Shown: piece by piece, positions 1-8,577 of the stretch
Numbering within the stretch: the first letter of the stretch is position 1
Layout of the letters: every line of letters begins with the position of its first letter
NCBI RefSeq assembly: GCF_900129045.1
Contig: NZ_FQTX01000002.1
Coordinates: forward strand, 1 to 64,000
From: Bifidobacterium merycicum DSM 6492
Lineage (GTDB): Bacteria; Actinomycetota; Actinomycetes; Actinomycetales; Bifidobacteriaceae
Direction: 5' to 3'
Length of the DNA: 64,000 nucleotides
Notes under the pieces: model-generated
What the model saw: only the letters and a program-made list of their open reading frames with translations
The model's database searches: none
Told to the model about the DNA's origin: nothing
Translations under genes and position numbers: made by a program

Positions 1-1
1 T

Positions 2-556
2 GCGCGTTTCAGATGCCTGTCAGATCAAGGACTTACCACATGGGGGTGTGTTGGGGCCGTAGGGGATGTTGGTTTCAGAGGTGACAAAGAAGAGTCTTTT
101 TTGAGCCGATTGTCGCTAGGAGCCGTTCTTCTCGTCTCGGGGGGCTATTGCAGTGTTTGCGACCTGTTGTCGAGTCTTTCCTTCTATATCACATCGTTTA
201 CTTATATCGGGCTGGTCATGGGAGCGGTGACAGGCGGAATTTTGGGGCTTATTTTCCTTCCTGTAGCTCTTGCGGAAGTGGTGCTCATGGTTGGAATCGC
301 GTTTTGTCTTGGACCGATTGCTCAGACATTGCTCTCGTCAGTGTTTTTCGATGGAGGTCTCGGTCGGCAAATTGTATTGCTGCTAATGAAGACTGGTTCA
401 GCGCTTCTTTCGATTTTGCTTTGCTGCACTATTGTCGACATGTATCCCAAGTGCTATGGATTTGTTTTTGGCGGAACAACAATTAGCCAATCGATTATCC
501 TATTATGGCTTCGGTATACGATGCCTGCTCTGATTTTATACGCTCCATCGCTATAA
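2..556 (+). CDS. Membrane protein, C-terminal part (5' end outside window)
   Basis: The reading frame is open from the second base of the window to a TAA stop, so this is probably the C-terminal part of a longer protein. The only in-window start is a weak TTG at 101, which has no convincing ribosome binding site. About 150 residues are strongly hydrophobic with four or five likely membrane spans, for example around YIGLVMGAVTGGILGLIFL and IVLLLMKTGSALLSILL. The base composition is lower in GC than the genes to the right, which suggests an accessory or transferred region. I do not recognise a family and assign no function. It is followed within 50 bases by a CRISPR-like repeat, so a link to a defence island upstream of the window is possible but unproven. 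Confidence 0.45.
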   Translation, partial: ARFRCLSDQGLTTWGCVGAVGDVGFRGDKEESFLSRLSLGAVLLVSGGYCSVCDLLSSLSFYITSFTYIGLVMGAVTGGILGLIFLPVALAEVVLMVGIAFCLGPIAQTLLSSVFFDGGLGRQIVLLLMKTGSALLSILLCCTIVDMYPKCYGFVFGGTTISQSIILLWLRYTMPALILYAPSL

Positions 557-599
557 GATAGATTTCATTCCAGACGGTTTGGTTATTTCCGAAGCATGA

Positions 600-628
600 G
601 TGTTCCCCGCGCATGCGGGGATAATTTC
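600..628 (+). CRISPR. Solitary type I-E-like CRISPR repeat (relic)
   Basis: A 29-base unit beginning GTGTTCCCCGC and continuing GCATGCGGGGATAATTTC has a 6-bp stem (CCCCGC/GCGGGG) around a GCAT loop and the GGGGATAA right end typical of type I-E repeats. The positions one 61-base period to either side carry no recognisable second copy, so there is no array in the window. It may be the degenerate last repeat of a lost or distant array. The identity is inferred from the repeat consensus only. Confidence 0.45.
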
Positions 629-1080
629 CTGAATTAACTTCACCATTCGTAAAAACATAGATGGCGCATGACGTGATACGCCCAACATCCTTTTCCGCTG
701 CTCCCAACAATTTGTCCGGTTAAAGCAGTCGAAATCCAATGAGCTAAGAACGGAAACCATGACGGACATTACGGAAAGAAAAAGGGAACGAGCACGCGGA
801 AGGAGAGAGCTGCTCGGGGGTCTCGAACGCGTCGAAGGCCGCTGCGGAAGCCGGGCAGGTCGTTGTAGAGCAGTGTCTCGAAGGCCGATCAAATCGAGTC
901 GGAGGTTGCGGTGAGTGGGTGTGATACTCTGCAGGTCGTGCTGGAACTGTTCGTCGGGCCAAGCATGATGAAGGTGACGTTGACCGCTCCCGGGCCGCGA
1001 GTCTGAGAGTTCGGAAGCCAGAGAGCCGGGGAACGGGGAAGCCAAGAAAGCTCTGAGAAAAGAGCTGTCCGGAAATACAA
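629..1080. other. Gene-poor stretch with no recognisable coding content
   Basis: About 450 bases lie between the CRISPR-like repeat and the tRNA terminator. Several frames are open by chance because of the high GC, but none has a ribosome binding site or a recognisable protein. The stretch looks like decayed coding sequence, and I see no repeats or RNA genes in it. Confidence 0.4.
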
Positions 1081-1106
1081 GAAAGGCCCCCGTAAGGGAG
1101 CCTTTC
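1081..1106 (-). terminator. Terminator of the tRNA-Val/Val/Gly operon
   Basis: On the minus strand an AAAGGC-type stem closes around a TTAC loop and runs into CCTTTCTTG, immediately after tRNA-Gly. It would end the three-tRNA transcript. Confidence 0.75.
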
Positions 1107-1112
1107 TCAATT

Positions 1113-1188
1113 TGGAGCGGACAACGGGACTCGAACCCGCGGTCTCAACCTTGGCAAGGTTGCGCTTTACCAACTAAGCTATGTCCGC
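1113..1188 (-). tRNA. tRNA-Gly (GCC)
   Basis: This is a full cloverleaf on the minus strand. The acceptor stem is GCGGACA/TGTCCGC, the anticodon stem CAACC/GGTTG encloses loop TTGCCAA, giving anticodon GCC, and the T arm has GTTCGAA. The 3' CCA is encoded (TGG at 1113-1115 on the plus strand). It is the last gene of a three-tRNA operon. Confidence 0.95.
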
Positions 1189-1221
1189 AAAGAATTCCTG
1201 CCGTGAGAAGCAAGAATTCAG

Positions 1222-1294
1222 TGGGTGATGTAGGAATCGAACCTACGACCCCTTCCGTGTGAAGGAAGTGCGCTAGCCGCTGCGCCAATCACCC
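1222..1294 (-). tRNA. tRNA-Val (CAC)
   Basis: A minus-strand cloverleaf has acceptor stem GGGTGAT/ATCACCC. The anticodon stem CTTCC/GGAAG holds loop TTCACAC, giving anticodon CAC, and the T loop is GTTCGAT. No CCA is encoded. It shares most of its anticodon arm with the neighbouring tRNA-Val(GAC), consistent with local duplication and anticodon change. Confidence 0.95.
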
Positions 1295-1339
1295 GCAAGA
1301 TGTTCCGCTCACTTTCGTGAGCTTCTCATCCGCTTCGCG

Positions 1340-1411
1340 TGGGCGATACAAGATTCGAACTTGTGACCCCTTCCGTGTCAGGGAAGTGCGCTACCTCTGC
1401 GCCAACCGCCC
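1340..1411 (-). tRNA. tRNA-Val (GAC)
   Basis: A minus-strand cloverleaf has acceptor stem GGGCGGT/ATCGCCC with one G-U pair. The anticodon stem CTTCC/GGAAG encloses CTGACAC, giving anticodon GAC. It is the promoter-proximal gene of the Val-Val-Gly operon, and no CCA is encoded. Confidence 0.95.
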
Positions 1412-1423
1412 GAAGCGAGTGTC

Positions 1424-1453
1424 AGCCTACGCCACTTTCGTTGGTAACGCCAA
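1424..1453 (-). promoter_or_regulatory. Putative promoter of the tRNA operon
   Basis: On the minus strand TTGGCG (1453-1448) and TAGGCT (1429-1424) are separated by 18 bases. Transcription would start a few bases before tRNA-Val(GAC). The spacing and position fit; the -10 is imperfect. Confidence 0.4.
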
Positions 1454-1481
1454 ATCGTCGGCGTGTCGCCCGCGGGAGATT

Positions 1482-1524
1482 GGTGCCGGAAAGTGCCGGA
1501 CTCGTGTCGGAAAGTGCCGGACCT
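1482..1524. repeat. Four helically phased GTGCCGGA direct repeats upstream of the tRNA promoter
   Basis: Four copies of GTGCCGGA (one reads GTGTCGGA) follow each other with alternating 10- and 11-base spacing. They form two 15-base repeats, cggaaagtgccggac, at 1487-1501 and 1508-1522. One copy per helical turn places them on one face of the DNA, as for a multimeric DNA-binding protein. They lie between the small-RNA terminator and the tRNA promoter. Confidence 0.55.
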
Positions 1525-1570
1525 CCCGGTCGCCGATCCCAGCGGCGAATGCTCAGTGCGAAGCCTCGCG

Positions 1571-1687
1571 CAAAACAAAGAGTGGACCACCGGTTCGGAG
1601 GTCCACCCGTTGTCAGGAGATGCATCGGAGTACCGATGGTCGGAACGGAACAGCAGGTTCGCACCTGCGAAAGGAGAACGTTCCGAC
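1571..1687 (-). ncRNA. Candidate small structured RNA, about 117 nt
   Basis: A minus-strand promoter points at a compact unit. The transcript would start at GTCGGAACG (1687-1679), which pairs perfectly with CGTTCCGAC (1647-1639). Inside is a 6-bp hairpin GCAGGT/ACCTGC capped by a GCGA (GNRA) tetraloop. A second hairpin, CATCGG/CCGATG, follows directly at 1638-1623, and then comes a terminator (GTGGACC/GGTCCAC plus TCTTTGTTTT). Two apparently unpaired UCUCCU motifs (1677-1672 and 1620-1615) are complementary to Shine-Dalgarno AGGAGA. This suggests a trans-acting, translation-blocking RNA. I recognise no known family, and the function is inferred from layout only. Confidence 0.6.
1582..1606 (-). 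terminator. Terminator of the candidate small RNA
   Basis: A GTGGACC/GGTCCAC stem is followed on the minus strand by TCTTTGTTTT, a typical intrinsic terminator. It separates the small RNA from the downstream tRNA operon. Confidence 0.65.
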
Positions 1688-1694
1688 AGGCTGA

Positions 1695-1722
1695 ATTATA
1701 GGATAGAAAACCTGAAGCGCAA
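1695..1722 (-). promoter_or_regulatory. Promoter of the candidate small RNA
   Basis: On the minus strand TTGCGC (1722-1717) is followed after 16 bases by a perfect TATAAT (1700-1695). The expected start, 7-8 bases on, is the first base of the small RNA's closing stem. Confidence 0.65.
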
Positions 1723-1863
1723 GCAAGAAAAGACGTTTTTGCTGGGTTTTTAGCGTCTGGTAAACAAATGTGTACGTAAGGCGACGGAGGAGACGGATAC
1801 CGGGGCCCGAGAGTATGCCACGCCCGTCATCGCCCAGACGCATAGTGAGGGGCGGAATGTACA

Positions 1864-3435
1864 ATGGACAGCTGGGCTGAAAGCCGTTGGATATTGACGA
1901 CAGGAGGGACGTTGGGCGACATTCGATCTGAGATGGAGCGTCTTCGTCCGGTGTATGAAACCGGTGTGCTGCGACTGCTGATGCGCAACAATTCGCAACT
2001 GTACGTGGCGCTGCTCCGTTCCTCATTCGAACCGTTGACCGGCGAACTGCCGAGGGAAGTACTCGAAGAGCATTTCACCCGCGCACTGTCCAAACTCGTG
2101 GAAACCGGCGAATACACGCTCAAAGACGATCAGACCCCGGCCGAAGCGGCCCGTCGCATCCTCGTAGAATTGTCGCGTGAAGGCGACGGCGACTATGCTT
2201 GGCTGGCGAACTCGCTCGACGTGGCATCCCACCGTTACCTGTACCGTCTCACCGCCCGCGCCCATCGCGCGATCGAAGCCTTGGCCCGTCTCGAAGACAC
2301 CACGCAAACCCTGTCCGGCGCACAGGCCAACAGCATCATCATGGAAATCGAGCATGCGCGCATGCAGCTCACCGCCGACCCGCATGAACGCATCAAACTG
2401 CTCAACCGCGAGATCGAGGAGCGCCAGAAGGAAATCGAACGGCTCGAACACAGCGAAACCGTCGAACAACTGTCGTCCCAGCAGGTCGAAGACATTATCA
2501 ACGTGGTGCACAACACCCTGCGTGGCGTCCCCATCGACCTGCGCGAGCTCGTGCTCGCCGAACGCGACAACGGCGACGCGCTGCGCCGTCGCATGCAAGC
2601 CGGCGCCATGTCCGTCGAACAGATCCTCACCGCCTACCACGAGGAATACCGCCGATCCTTCACCGAGTCGGACAGTGGCCGGCGTTTCGAAGACGCGTTC
2701 CAGATCATCGTCACCGAGGAAGGCCGTCAGGAAATCGACGAAGCCGTGCGCGACATCGCCCGAAACCCGTATCTTTCCGGCGAACCGGGGCTGCTGCTCA
2801 ACCAGGTCCGTGCCGAACTCGAACGCATCTACGAAGGCATCGAGGACGTGCGCCGTCAGATGCGTGCCTCCGACGAAGCCGTGAGCCGACTGGTCCGCCA
2901 GCAGACCGACACGCGCTACCGCACCATGCTCGCCAAACTCAACCGCCTGTTCGCCAAAACCAGCGCCGAAGCGAAAGCGGTTCCGGGCAACTCCTCCCGG
3001 CCGTACCGTACCGACACGGGCACGGCGCAATTCGCGGTATTGCCCACCAGGCCTGCGAAACCGATGATCCATGCGGCCCCGCCGAGCCTTGACGAGCGGG
3101 AGAACATCCCTTCCGTGGAATCGCCGGATCTGAAAGCCATGATCGAGGTCGGCGGCCCGCGTCTGCGGCACATGATGGCATTGATCCGCCAATCGCCGTG
3201 CACGCTCGACGACGGGCGCGTGGATCTCGCGGCCAGCTTCAACCGTCTGCCCGAACGCGAGCGCCGCGAAAGCGAACTCGTCGGATTCCTCAGCGCCTTG
3301 CATGTGCAGAACGGCTCGCAATACGTGCAATGGAATTGCGTGACCTTGGATGGCAGGCCGCGCGTGTGGCGTACCAAGCCGATTGTGGCGAGCGCCGAAG
3401 CCCTTGACGAGATCGTGGGGGAGGAGCGTGTATGA
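1864..3435 (+). CDS. jetA: Wadjet anti-plasmid protein JetA (DUF3375)
   Basis: This is the kleisin-like (MukF-like) subunit of a Wadjet system, a condensin-type complex known to recognise and cleave circular plasmid DNA. The 523 residues match the DUF3375 family in length and layout. A helical N-terminal part includes [21 protein letters not shown]. The middle is rich in Glu/Arg helices around residues 170-200. A conserved C-terminal winged-helix-like part reads [16 protein letters not shown]. The start is uncertain: ATG 1864 has little upstream signal, while an in-frame TTG at 1912 has AGGAGG four bases upstream. The stop overlaps the jetB start (ATGA), so the two are translationally coupled. 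Identity rests on the four-gene order jetABCD more than on this protein alone. Confidence 0.9.
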   Translation: MDSWAESRWILTTGGTLGDIRSEMERLRPVYETGVLRLLMRNNSQLYVALLRSSFEPLTGELPREVLEEHFTRALSKLVETGEYTLKDDQTPAEAARRILVELSREGDGDYAWLANSLDVASHRYLYRLTARAHRAIEALARLEDTTQTLSGAQANSIIMEIEHARMQLTADPHERIKLLNREIEERQKEIERLEHSETVEQLSSQQVEDIINVVHNTLRGVPIDLRELVLAERDNGDALRRRMQAGAMSVEQILTAYHEEYRRSFTESDSGRRFEDAFQIIVTEEGRQEIDEAVRDIARNPYLSGEPGLLLNQVRAELERIYEGIEDVRRQMRASDEAVSRLVRQQTDTRYRTMLAKLNRLFAKTSAEAKAVPGNSSRPYRTDTGTAQFAVLPTRPAKPMIHAAPPSLDERENIPSVESPDLKAMIEVGGPRLRHMMALIRQSPCTLDDGRVDLAASFNRLPERERRESELVGFLSALHVQNGSQYVQWNCVTLDGRPRVWRTKPIVASAEALDEIVGEERV

Positions 3436-4610
3436 GTGTCGTATCGGGTACGCGGGCCGCGGGCGCTTATGCCGGTGGGATTACCGGTGGGATTACCGGT
3501 GGGATTGCCGGCGGGGTCAATCGAAACGGCTGGAATATTCGGAACATCGTGATGGAACGGGACGGAGACGGTATGGGACAGGAAACGAGTGATGTGATGG
3601 CTGCTGCGGTTGCCGGCGCTGGGGCCGCCGAGGCCGTTGATGCGACGGGTGCCGCGGCGGATGACTTTGATGCTCCGGCCGAGGCGGTCGCCAATCCGTT
3701 CGCGCTGTTCAACGGCGATACCGGTGATATGACGGCCGAAGCGCGTATGGTCGCGATCGCGCTCAAACGTGACCGGTATATCAGCGATGACATGTATTGG
3801 CTGGTGCATGACGACAGCGCCATCCGTGACGCCGTCATGCGCTCGCTGAACAACGATCTGCTTGAACTCAAGGAGAACCGCAAGTACCGCATCATGTATG
3901 CGGCTCCTGTCAACGGCACGGAGACGGGCATCCGTTCCCTGAAGACGCGTGCGAGCCTGACGCGCGAGGAGGCGGCGATGCTCGCCTTCCTGCGCATCCG
4001 CGTGCTCGAATACGAGAACACGCGCACCGGTGCGGAAGGTTGGATCATCAGCCATGACGAGATTCGCGCGGCGCTCACCACGGGCGCGGGGTATTTGGCG
4101 TCCAGCAATGATGAGGAGACGGCCGCGAAGAAGATCCGTGCCACGATTTCGCGCATGATGACCTACGGGTATCTCGAGCAGGGCGATGCGGACGACATGT
4201 ATCTCATCACGCCGTTGGTGCCGGTGGTGCTGGACGGTGACGTGGCCGATCAGTGGCTGGGCGTGTCGGCGGATGAGGTCGATGATTCGGATGGGGATGG
4301 GGCCGCCGTGACAGGGGAGCCGTCTGATTCCGTGGAAGGCGTGGATGCCGGTGATTTCGGTGATGCCGGCGATGCCAACGGTTCAGGCGATTCTGACGGT
4401 TCCGGCGATGCCAGTGAGCAGGATGCCTTGGATTTCGGTGAACAGGACATGCTGGACTTCGACGAACCCGAACCGCTCGTGAAGATCGCGGAACCCGCCG
4501 CCGAACCGAATGAACCGAATGAACCGAATAAGCCGACCGAGTCGACCGAGCCGGGCGAACCGACCGAAGAGACTGCGACGATCATCGACGAGAACGAGGA
4601 GGATCAGTGA
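3432..4610 (+). CDS. jetB: Wadjet protein JetB (DUF4194)
   Basis: This is the MukE-like (KITE) subunit that bridges kleisin and SMC arms in Wadjet. The DUF4194 core spans about residues 90-245 ([19 protein letters not shown] through [10 protein letters not shown]), including [14 protein letters not shown] and the winged-helix end [12 protein letters not shown]. Two unusual extensions flank it. Residues 14-29 are a Gly-Gly-Ile-Thr repeat encoded by four 12-bp tandem units (3471-3518). The last 120 residues are an acidic, low-complexity tail rich in Asp/Gly/Ser and then Pro-Asn-Glu repeats. The N-terminal repeat may be spurious if translation starts at Met41 or Met48. It overlaps jetA by 4 bases, and its stop overlaps the jetC start. 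Confidence 0.88.
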   Translation: MSVVSGTRAAGAYAGGITGGITGGIAGGVNRNGWNIRNIVMERDGDGMGQETSDVMAAAVAGAGAAEAVDATGAAADDFDAPAEAVANPFALFNGDTGDMTAEARMVAIALKRDRYISDDMYWLVHDDSAIRDAVMRSLNNDLLELKENRKYRIMYAAPVNGTETGIRSLKTRASLTREEAAMLAFLRIRVLEYENTRTGAEGWIISHDEIRAALTTGAGYLASSNDEETAAKKIRATISRMMTYGYLEQGDADDMYLITPLVPVVLDGDVADQWLGVSADEVDDSDGDGAAVTGEPSDSVEGVDAGDFGDAGDANGSGDSDGSGDASEQDALDFGEQDMLDFDEPEPLVKIAEPAAEPNEPNEPNKPTESTEPGEPTEETATIIDENEEDQ

Positions 4611-7600
4611 TGACTGACAACGATATGCACATCATCGCCGACCGGTGGATGCTGGAAAGCCGCCAGGTCATCAACTGGGGCTCCTACGAGGGCTACCGCG
4701 AGTTCAAGCCGTCCATGAGCGACAAACTGCCCGTCACCCTGCTCGCGGGCGCCAGCGAATCCGGCAAATCCACGCTGGTCGACGCGCAGATCTCCCTGCT
4801 CTACCCGACCGGCACGCCCTACAATAAAGCCTCCAATTCAGGCCGATCCGAACGCAACGATTACACGTATCTGCGCGGCATGGTCGGCTCCAGCGACGGC
4901 GAAAACGGCGAAACGCCGATCTACCTGCGCGGGCGCGACGCCAATGATGCGCCGCAAGCCGTGTGGGGCGCCATCGTCGACACCTACCTGAACCGCACCA
5001 CCGGAGCCGTGCTCTCCTGCGGCAAATTCCTCTACCTCGCATCCGGCGACGGGCGTGGCGAAGTGCGCAGGCAGTACATCGCCTGGGATCGAAAAATCGA
5101 CCCACGTGCAATGGACCGGTTCCGCGACACGCCCTTCACCGCCACCATGCTGAAGAAAGCGTACCCGGAGTGCGATTCCTTCCTCAACGCGGAAGCCTTC
5201 CACGCGTACATCTGGCGCGAAATGGGCCTGAGCCCCGAAGCGTGCCGTCTCCTGCACAAGATCCAATCCGCCGACGCGCCGTCCAAACTCGACGACATCT
5301 TCAAGCAGGGCGTGCTCGGCGTGCCCGAAGCGCTGGAACTCGCGCGCACCACCATCGACGACTATCTGCGCTACGACGAGAACTTCCGCAGCATGGAGGA
5401 GAAAGCCAAGCGCATCGCCAAACTGCAGGACATCCAGAACCTGTATGGCGAATACGCCGAAGCATTGCAGGCCCGGCGCGAATTCGACGCGGTGAACCCC
5501 GACGACGAACAGGGCGGCGCCGCACTCGAAGCATGGGCAAGGTCCCGCATGGCCGGCGAAGTGCGTGCCGGCCTGCCCGCGGCGCAACGCGAACGCGAGG
5601 AACAGGAACGCGCCTACACCGCGGCATGCCACGACAGTGAAACCATCCAAGCCGAACTCGACGAAGTCAAAGCGAAGATCAGCGGACTCGACGACGGCAC
5701 GCTGCAACGTCTCGAAAGCGAACTCGACCGTGCCCGCCGCGACGCGGAAGAGACCCGCAAGCAGCGCACAAGCGTGCAAAACCGCTTCCGGCAGGCCGGC
5801 GACACCATGCCGACCGACGAGGAACAGTGGTACGCCAAGCGCGAAGCCATCAACAACGCCATCGAATCCTACGACATCGATAAGGCGCAGCGCGAAAACC
5901 AGCGCGACGAAATCTACGACGAGGTGCGCGACTGCCGCAAGGAACGCGAAAGCCTGCAAGCCGACCTGAACCGTCAGCGCAACCAGAAAACCCGCATTAC
6001 CCAAGCCATGGACGAGGCGCGCAACATGCTCGCCGAAGCCGTGGGCCTCGACCCCAAGCACCTGCCGTACGTGGCCGAACTCATGGATGTGCGCGAGGAT
6101 TCCGAAACCTGGCGCGTGGCGATGAACGTCACCTACGCGCCGATCGCGCAAACCATTCTGGTCGACAAGCGCTACGAGCAAGGCTTCGCCAAGAAAGTCA
6201 GCGCCATCGACCCGCGTCTCATGATCCGCCGCACCTGGCAGTTCGTGGACACCGGCACCTCCTACGACACGGCGAGCGAAAAAGGCTGGATGTCCAGCAA
6301 ACTGCGGTTCAAAGCGGGCTCCCCGTTCACCGGATGGCTTAAGGAACAGGTCGCGTCCGAACGTTTCGACGCGAAATGCGTCACCACGATCGACGACGAC
6401 AACCGCGACGAACGCCAAGTGCAGACGGACGGCCAGCTGAAGTCCGGTGCGCACGGCTTCCACGGCATCAAGAACACGCACATGATCATCGGCTTCGTCA
6501 ACGAACGGTACCTGACCGAGTTGCAGCGCAAGCTCGAACAGGCCATCGAAAAGCTGGCCGAGGCGACGATTCGCCACGAGCGGGCGAAACGCCAAGTGGA
6601 CCTGCTGCGCGATCAGAAGGAATTGGCGAACCTCGTCTCCGACATGGAATGGTCCAAGGTCGACGTGGTCGGCGCCGAACGTGCCGTCGAGGATCTCAAA
6701 GCGCGCATCGAGGAAATCCGCAGCAACCCCGAACTCGCCGAACTGACCGCCAAGCGTGAAGGCCTGTACGCCCAGCTCGGCCAGGCCAACAGGGCCAAAG
6801 CCATGGCGGAGCTCGCACGCGACGGCGCGGCGAAAACCGTGCGCGAGGAACGTGAATGGCTCGACTCGTACGGCAGCGGCGAATTCGACGATTCGCTCAT
6901 CCCCGAACACCTGTCCAACCAGCTCGCCGACGTCTACGAGGCCGCGTACGGCGTGTCCTCCAGCGAAAACCGCGCGGCGCTCATCGTGTCCGGCGCGTTC
7001 GGCGGCGGCAACGAAACATATGCGGACCGTATTCTGCGCAGCGTCGGCAACGCGATCCGCAAACGCATCGTCTCGCTCGACGATCAGGCGGGCGTGATGC
7101 GCGCCAACGTCGAGACGCGCATGGCGGATTATCTGGAAACCTACGCGCCCGACGACAATACGGTCATCGCAAGCGTGGAGGAATACCGGTTCTTCGTCGA
7201 AGAGCTTCGGAGCCTCGACATGCTCAGCACGCGCAAAGCCACGGACGAGGAGTACGTGAACAGCCTCGACAAGCTGCGCATGAGCTTCATGCAGATCGCC
7301 CGCGCCGTCGACACCGACGCGAAACGCATCGACGAACAGCTCGACCGCATCAATGCGATGCTCGAAGGCCAGCAGTTCGGCCCGCGCCACGGCAGCCTGT
7401 CAATCGACGTGGACGTGCGCAGGCCGGACCACGAGTTCGTGGGGCTGATGAAGAACACCATCGGCGACCTGACCGACTGGAAGCAGAGCGATCAGAACGA
7501 TCCTGCGGCCACGCGCAAAATGTTCGCCAAGTGCCGTCCGCTCATCGAACGGCTGCAGCAGGAGCTCGGCCAGGTGCGCGACACGAACGGCATCAAGAGC

Positions 7601-8092
7601 TACGGGGCGAAGAACCTCGACCCGCGCTGCCGCTGCTCGTTCTACGCGATCGTCAAGCATGAGGACGGGCCGGACGAGCGCATCACCTCGACCGGTGGGC
7701 GTTCCGGCGGCGCATTGCAGGAGCTGACCTCGTTCATCTACGGTGCGGCGTTGATCTACCTGCTGGGCGGCGACGTGACCGGACAGCCGACCTACACCAC
7801 GCTGTTCCTCGACGAGGCGCTCATCAAGGCCGACGGCCGGTACACGCAGCGTGCGCTGAGCGTGCTGCCGAAGCTCGGCTTCCAGGTGATCGTGTCCGCG
7901 CCGGAAAGCAAAACCGCCGAGATCCTCGAAGTGGCGACCAAGGCGTACGTGGCGTACAAGGACGCGTCGGACGGGCACTCCTATCTGCAGGAGATCACCT
8001 CCGACGAGATCGACCGTCTCGAATCCGAAATCGCCGCCGATATGGATGCCGCGTCCGGTTCGGATGACGCGGGCGATACGAGTGGTGAGTGA
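4607..8092 (+). CDS. jetC: Wadjet SMC-like ATPase JetC
   Basis: This is the MukB-like motor of Wadjet, a 1161-residue SMC-type ATPase thought to extrude DNA loops. The Walker A is GASESGKS (residues 48-55). Long charged coiled coils run roughly 270-470 and 640-760 around a hinge-like segment near 470-600. The ABC-signature-like SGGALQE starts near 1033, and the Walker B reads TLFLDEAL (Asp1069, Glu1070). All ATPase motifs look intact, so the protein should be active. GTG 4607 and ATG 4610 are both possible starts behind GAGGAGG; ATG 4610 overlaps the jetB stop by one base. A 485-bp gap separates it from jetD. Confidence 0.92.
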   Translation: MMTDNDMHIIADRWMLESRQVINWGSYEGYREFKPSMSDKLPVTLLAGASESGKSTLVDAQISLLYPTGTPYNKASNSGRSERNDYTYLRGMVGSSDGENGETPIYLRGRDANDAPQAVWGAIVDTYLNRTTGAVLSCGKFLYLASGDGRGEVRRQYIAWDRKIDPRAMDRFRDTPFTATMLKKAYPECDSFLNAEAFHAYIWREMGLSPEACRLLHKIQSADAPSKLDDIFKQGVLGVPEALELARTTIDDYLRYDENFRSMEEKAKRIAKLQDIQNLYGEYAEALQARREFDAVNPDDEQGGAALEAWARSRMAGEVRAGLPAAQREREEQERAYTAACHDSETIQAELDEVKAKISGLDDGTLQRLESELDRARRDAEETRKQRTSVQNRFRQAGDTMPTDEEQWYAKREAINNAIESYDIDKAQRENQRDEIYDEVRDCRKERESLQADLNRQRNQKTRITQAMDEARNMLAEAVGLDPKHLPYVAELMDVREDSETWRVAMNVTYAPIAQTILVDKRYEQGFAKKVSAIDPRLMIRRTWQFVDTGTSYDTASEKGWMSSKLRFKAGSPFTGWLKEQVASERFDAKCVTTIDDDNRDERQVQTDGQLKSGAHGFHGIKNTHMIIGFVNERYLTELQRKLEQAIEKLAEATIRHERAKRQVDLLRDQKELANLVSDMEWSKVDVVGAERAVEDLKARIEEIRSNPELAELTAKREGLYAQLGQANRAKAMAELARDGAAKTVREEREWLDSYGSGEFDDSLIPEHLSNQLADVYEAAYGVSSSENRAALIVSGAFGGGNETYADRILRSVGNAIRKRIVSLDDQAGVMRANVETRMADYLETYAPDDNTVIASVEEYRFFVEELRSLDMLSTRKATDEEYVNSLDKLRMSFMQIARAVDTDAKRIDEQLDRINAMLEGQQFGPRHGSLSIDVDVRRPDHEFVGLMKNTIGDLTDWKQSDQNDPAATRKMFAKCRPLIERLQQELGQVRDTNGIKSYGAKNLDPRCRCSFYAIVKHEDGPDERITSTGGRSGGALQELTSFIYGAALIYLLGGDVTGQPTYTTLFLDEALIKADGRYTQRALSVLPKLGFQVIVSAPESKTAEILEVATKAYVAYKDASDGHSYLQEITSDEIDRLESEIAADMDAASGSDDAGDTSGE

Positions 8093-8268
8093 CGCTGCCG
8101 GTGCTGCCAGCGTTGCCAGCGGAAACGAAGCGGCGTGACGCGGGCGGCCTGAGCGGCGTTGACGATGTGACGGCCGATGGTGTCGGCGAGGCTGATGGCA
8201 CGGTTGGAACGGTCGACGCGGCAGACCATGCGTCGGTTGTGCGTCAGTTGTGCGTCGGAAGGCGCTAC

Positions 8269-8456
8269 TTCGCTTATGCATGGCAGATTCAGGCCTTCCA
8301 TGGCGGCTAAGTGGCTTATGTATGGCACCGAAACCGGGATATGGCGAGTACGGGGCTTGGAATCGCAGCGCCCGTACTTGCGGTTTCGCCTATCTGGTGC
8401 CATATATAAGCCACCTAGTAATTTCCAAACCCCCGAATCTGCCATACATAAGCGAA
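8269..8456. repeat. Palindromic repeat, copy A (between jetC and jetD)
   Basis: This 188-bp element is bounded by inverted ends TTCGCTTATGCATGGCAG and CTGCCATACATAAGCGAA. Inside lies a second inverted pair, GTGGCTTATGTATGGCACC and GGTGCCATATATAAGCCAC. It lies in the jetC-jetD gap with no transposase, so it looks like a MITE-type or extragenic palindromic element. Its interior is the reverse complement of copy B at 9890-10076, while the left outer arm and its flank are in direct orientation. A third, more diverged copy lies at 16020-16205. Confidence 0.8.
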
Positions 8457-8577
8457 ATAACTGTTCCATCCGTTTCACAAGTGCCCCGGTGCCGGCACAT
8501 CGCCGATATCCCCGGCGCATCGACACGAGGAACGGCCACAAGTAATCGTGCGAAGAGGCACGGGATCGGAGCGTGAA

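Noticed and set aside
889..1173. Open minus-strand frame across tRNA-Gly
   Set aside because: It runs through the tRNA and its terminator, so it cannot be a gene.
1571..1687. T-box riboswitch suggested by AACGGGTGGACC near the tRNA genes
   Set aside because: The RNA is too short for a T-box stem I, the GGGTGG is part of the terminator stem, and the downstream genes are tRNAs, not a synthetase or transporter.
4838..7390. 850-codon minus-strand frame opposite jetC
   Set aside because: It is low-complexity (His, Asp, Phe, Val-rich), mirrors jetC codons, has no ribosome binding site and matches no domain.
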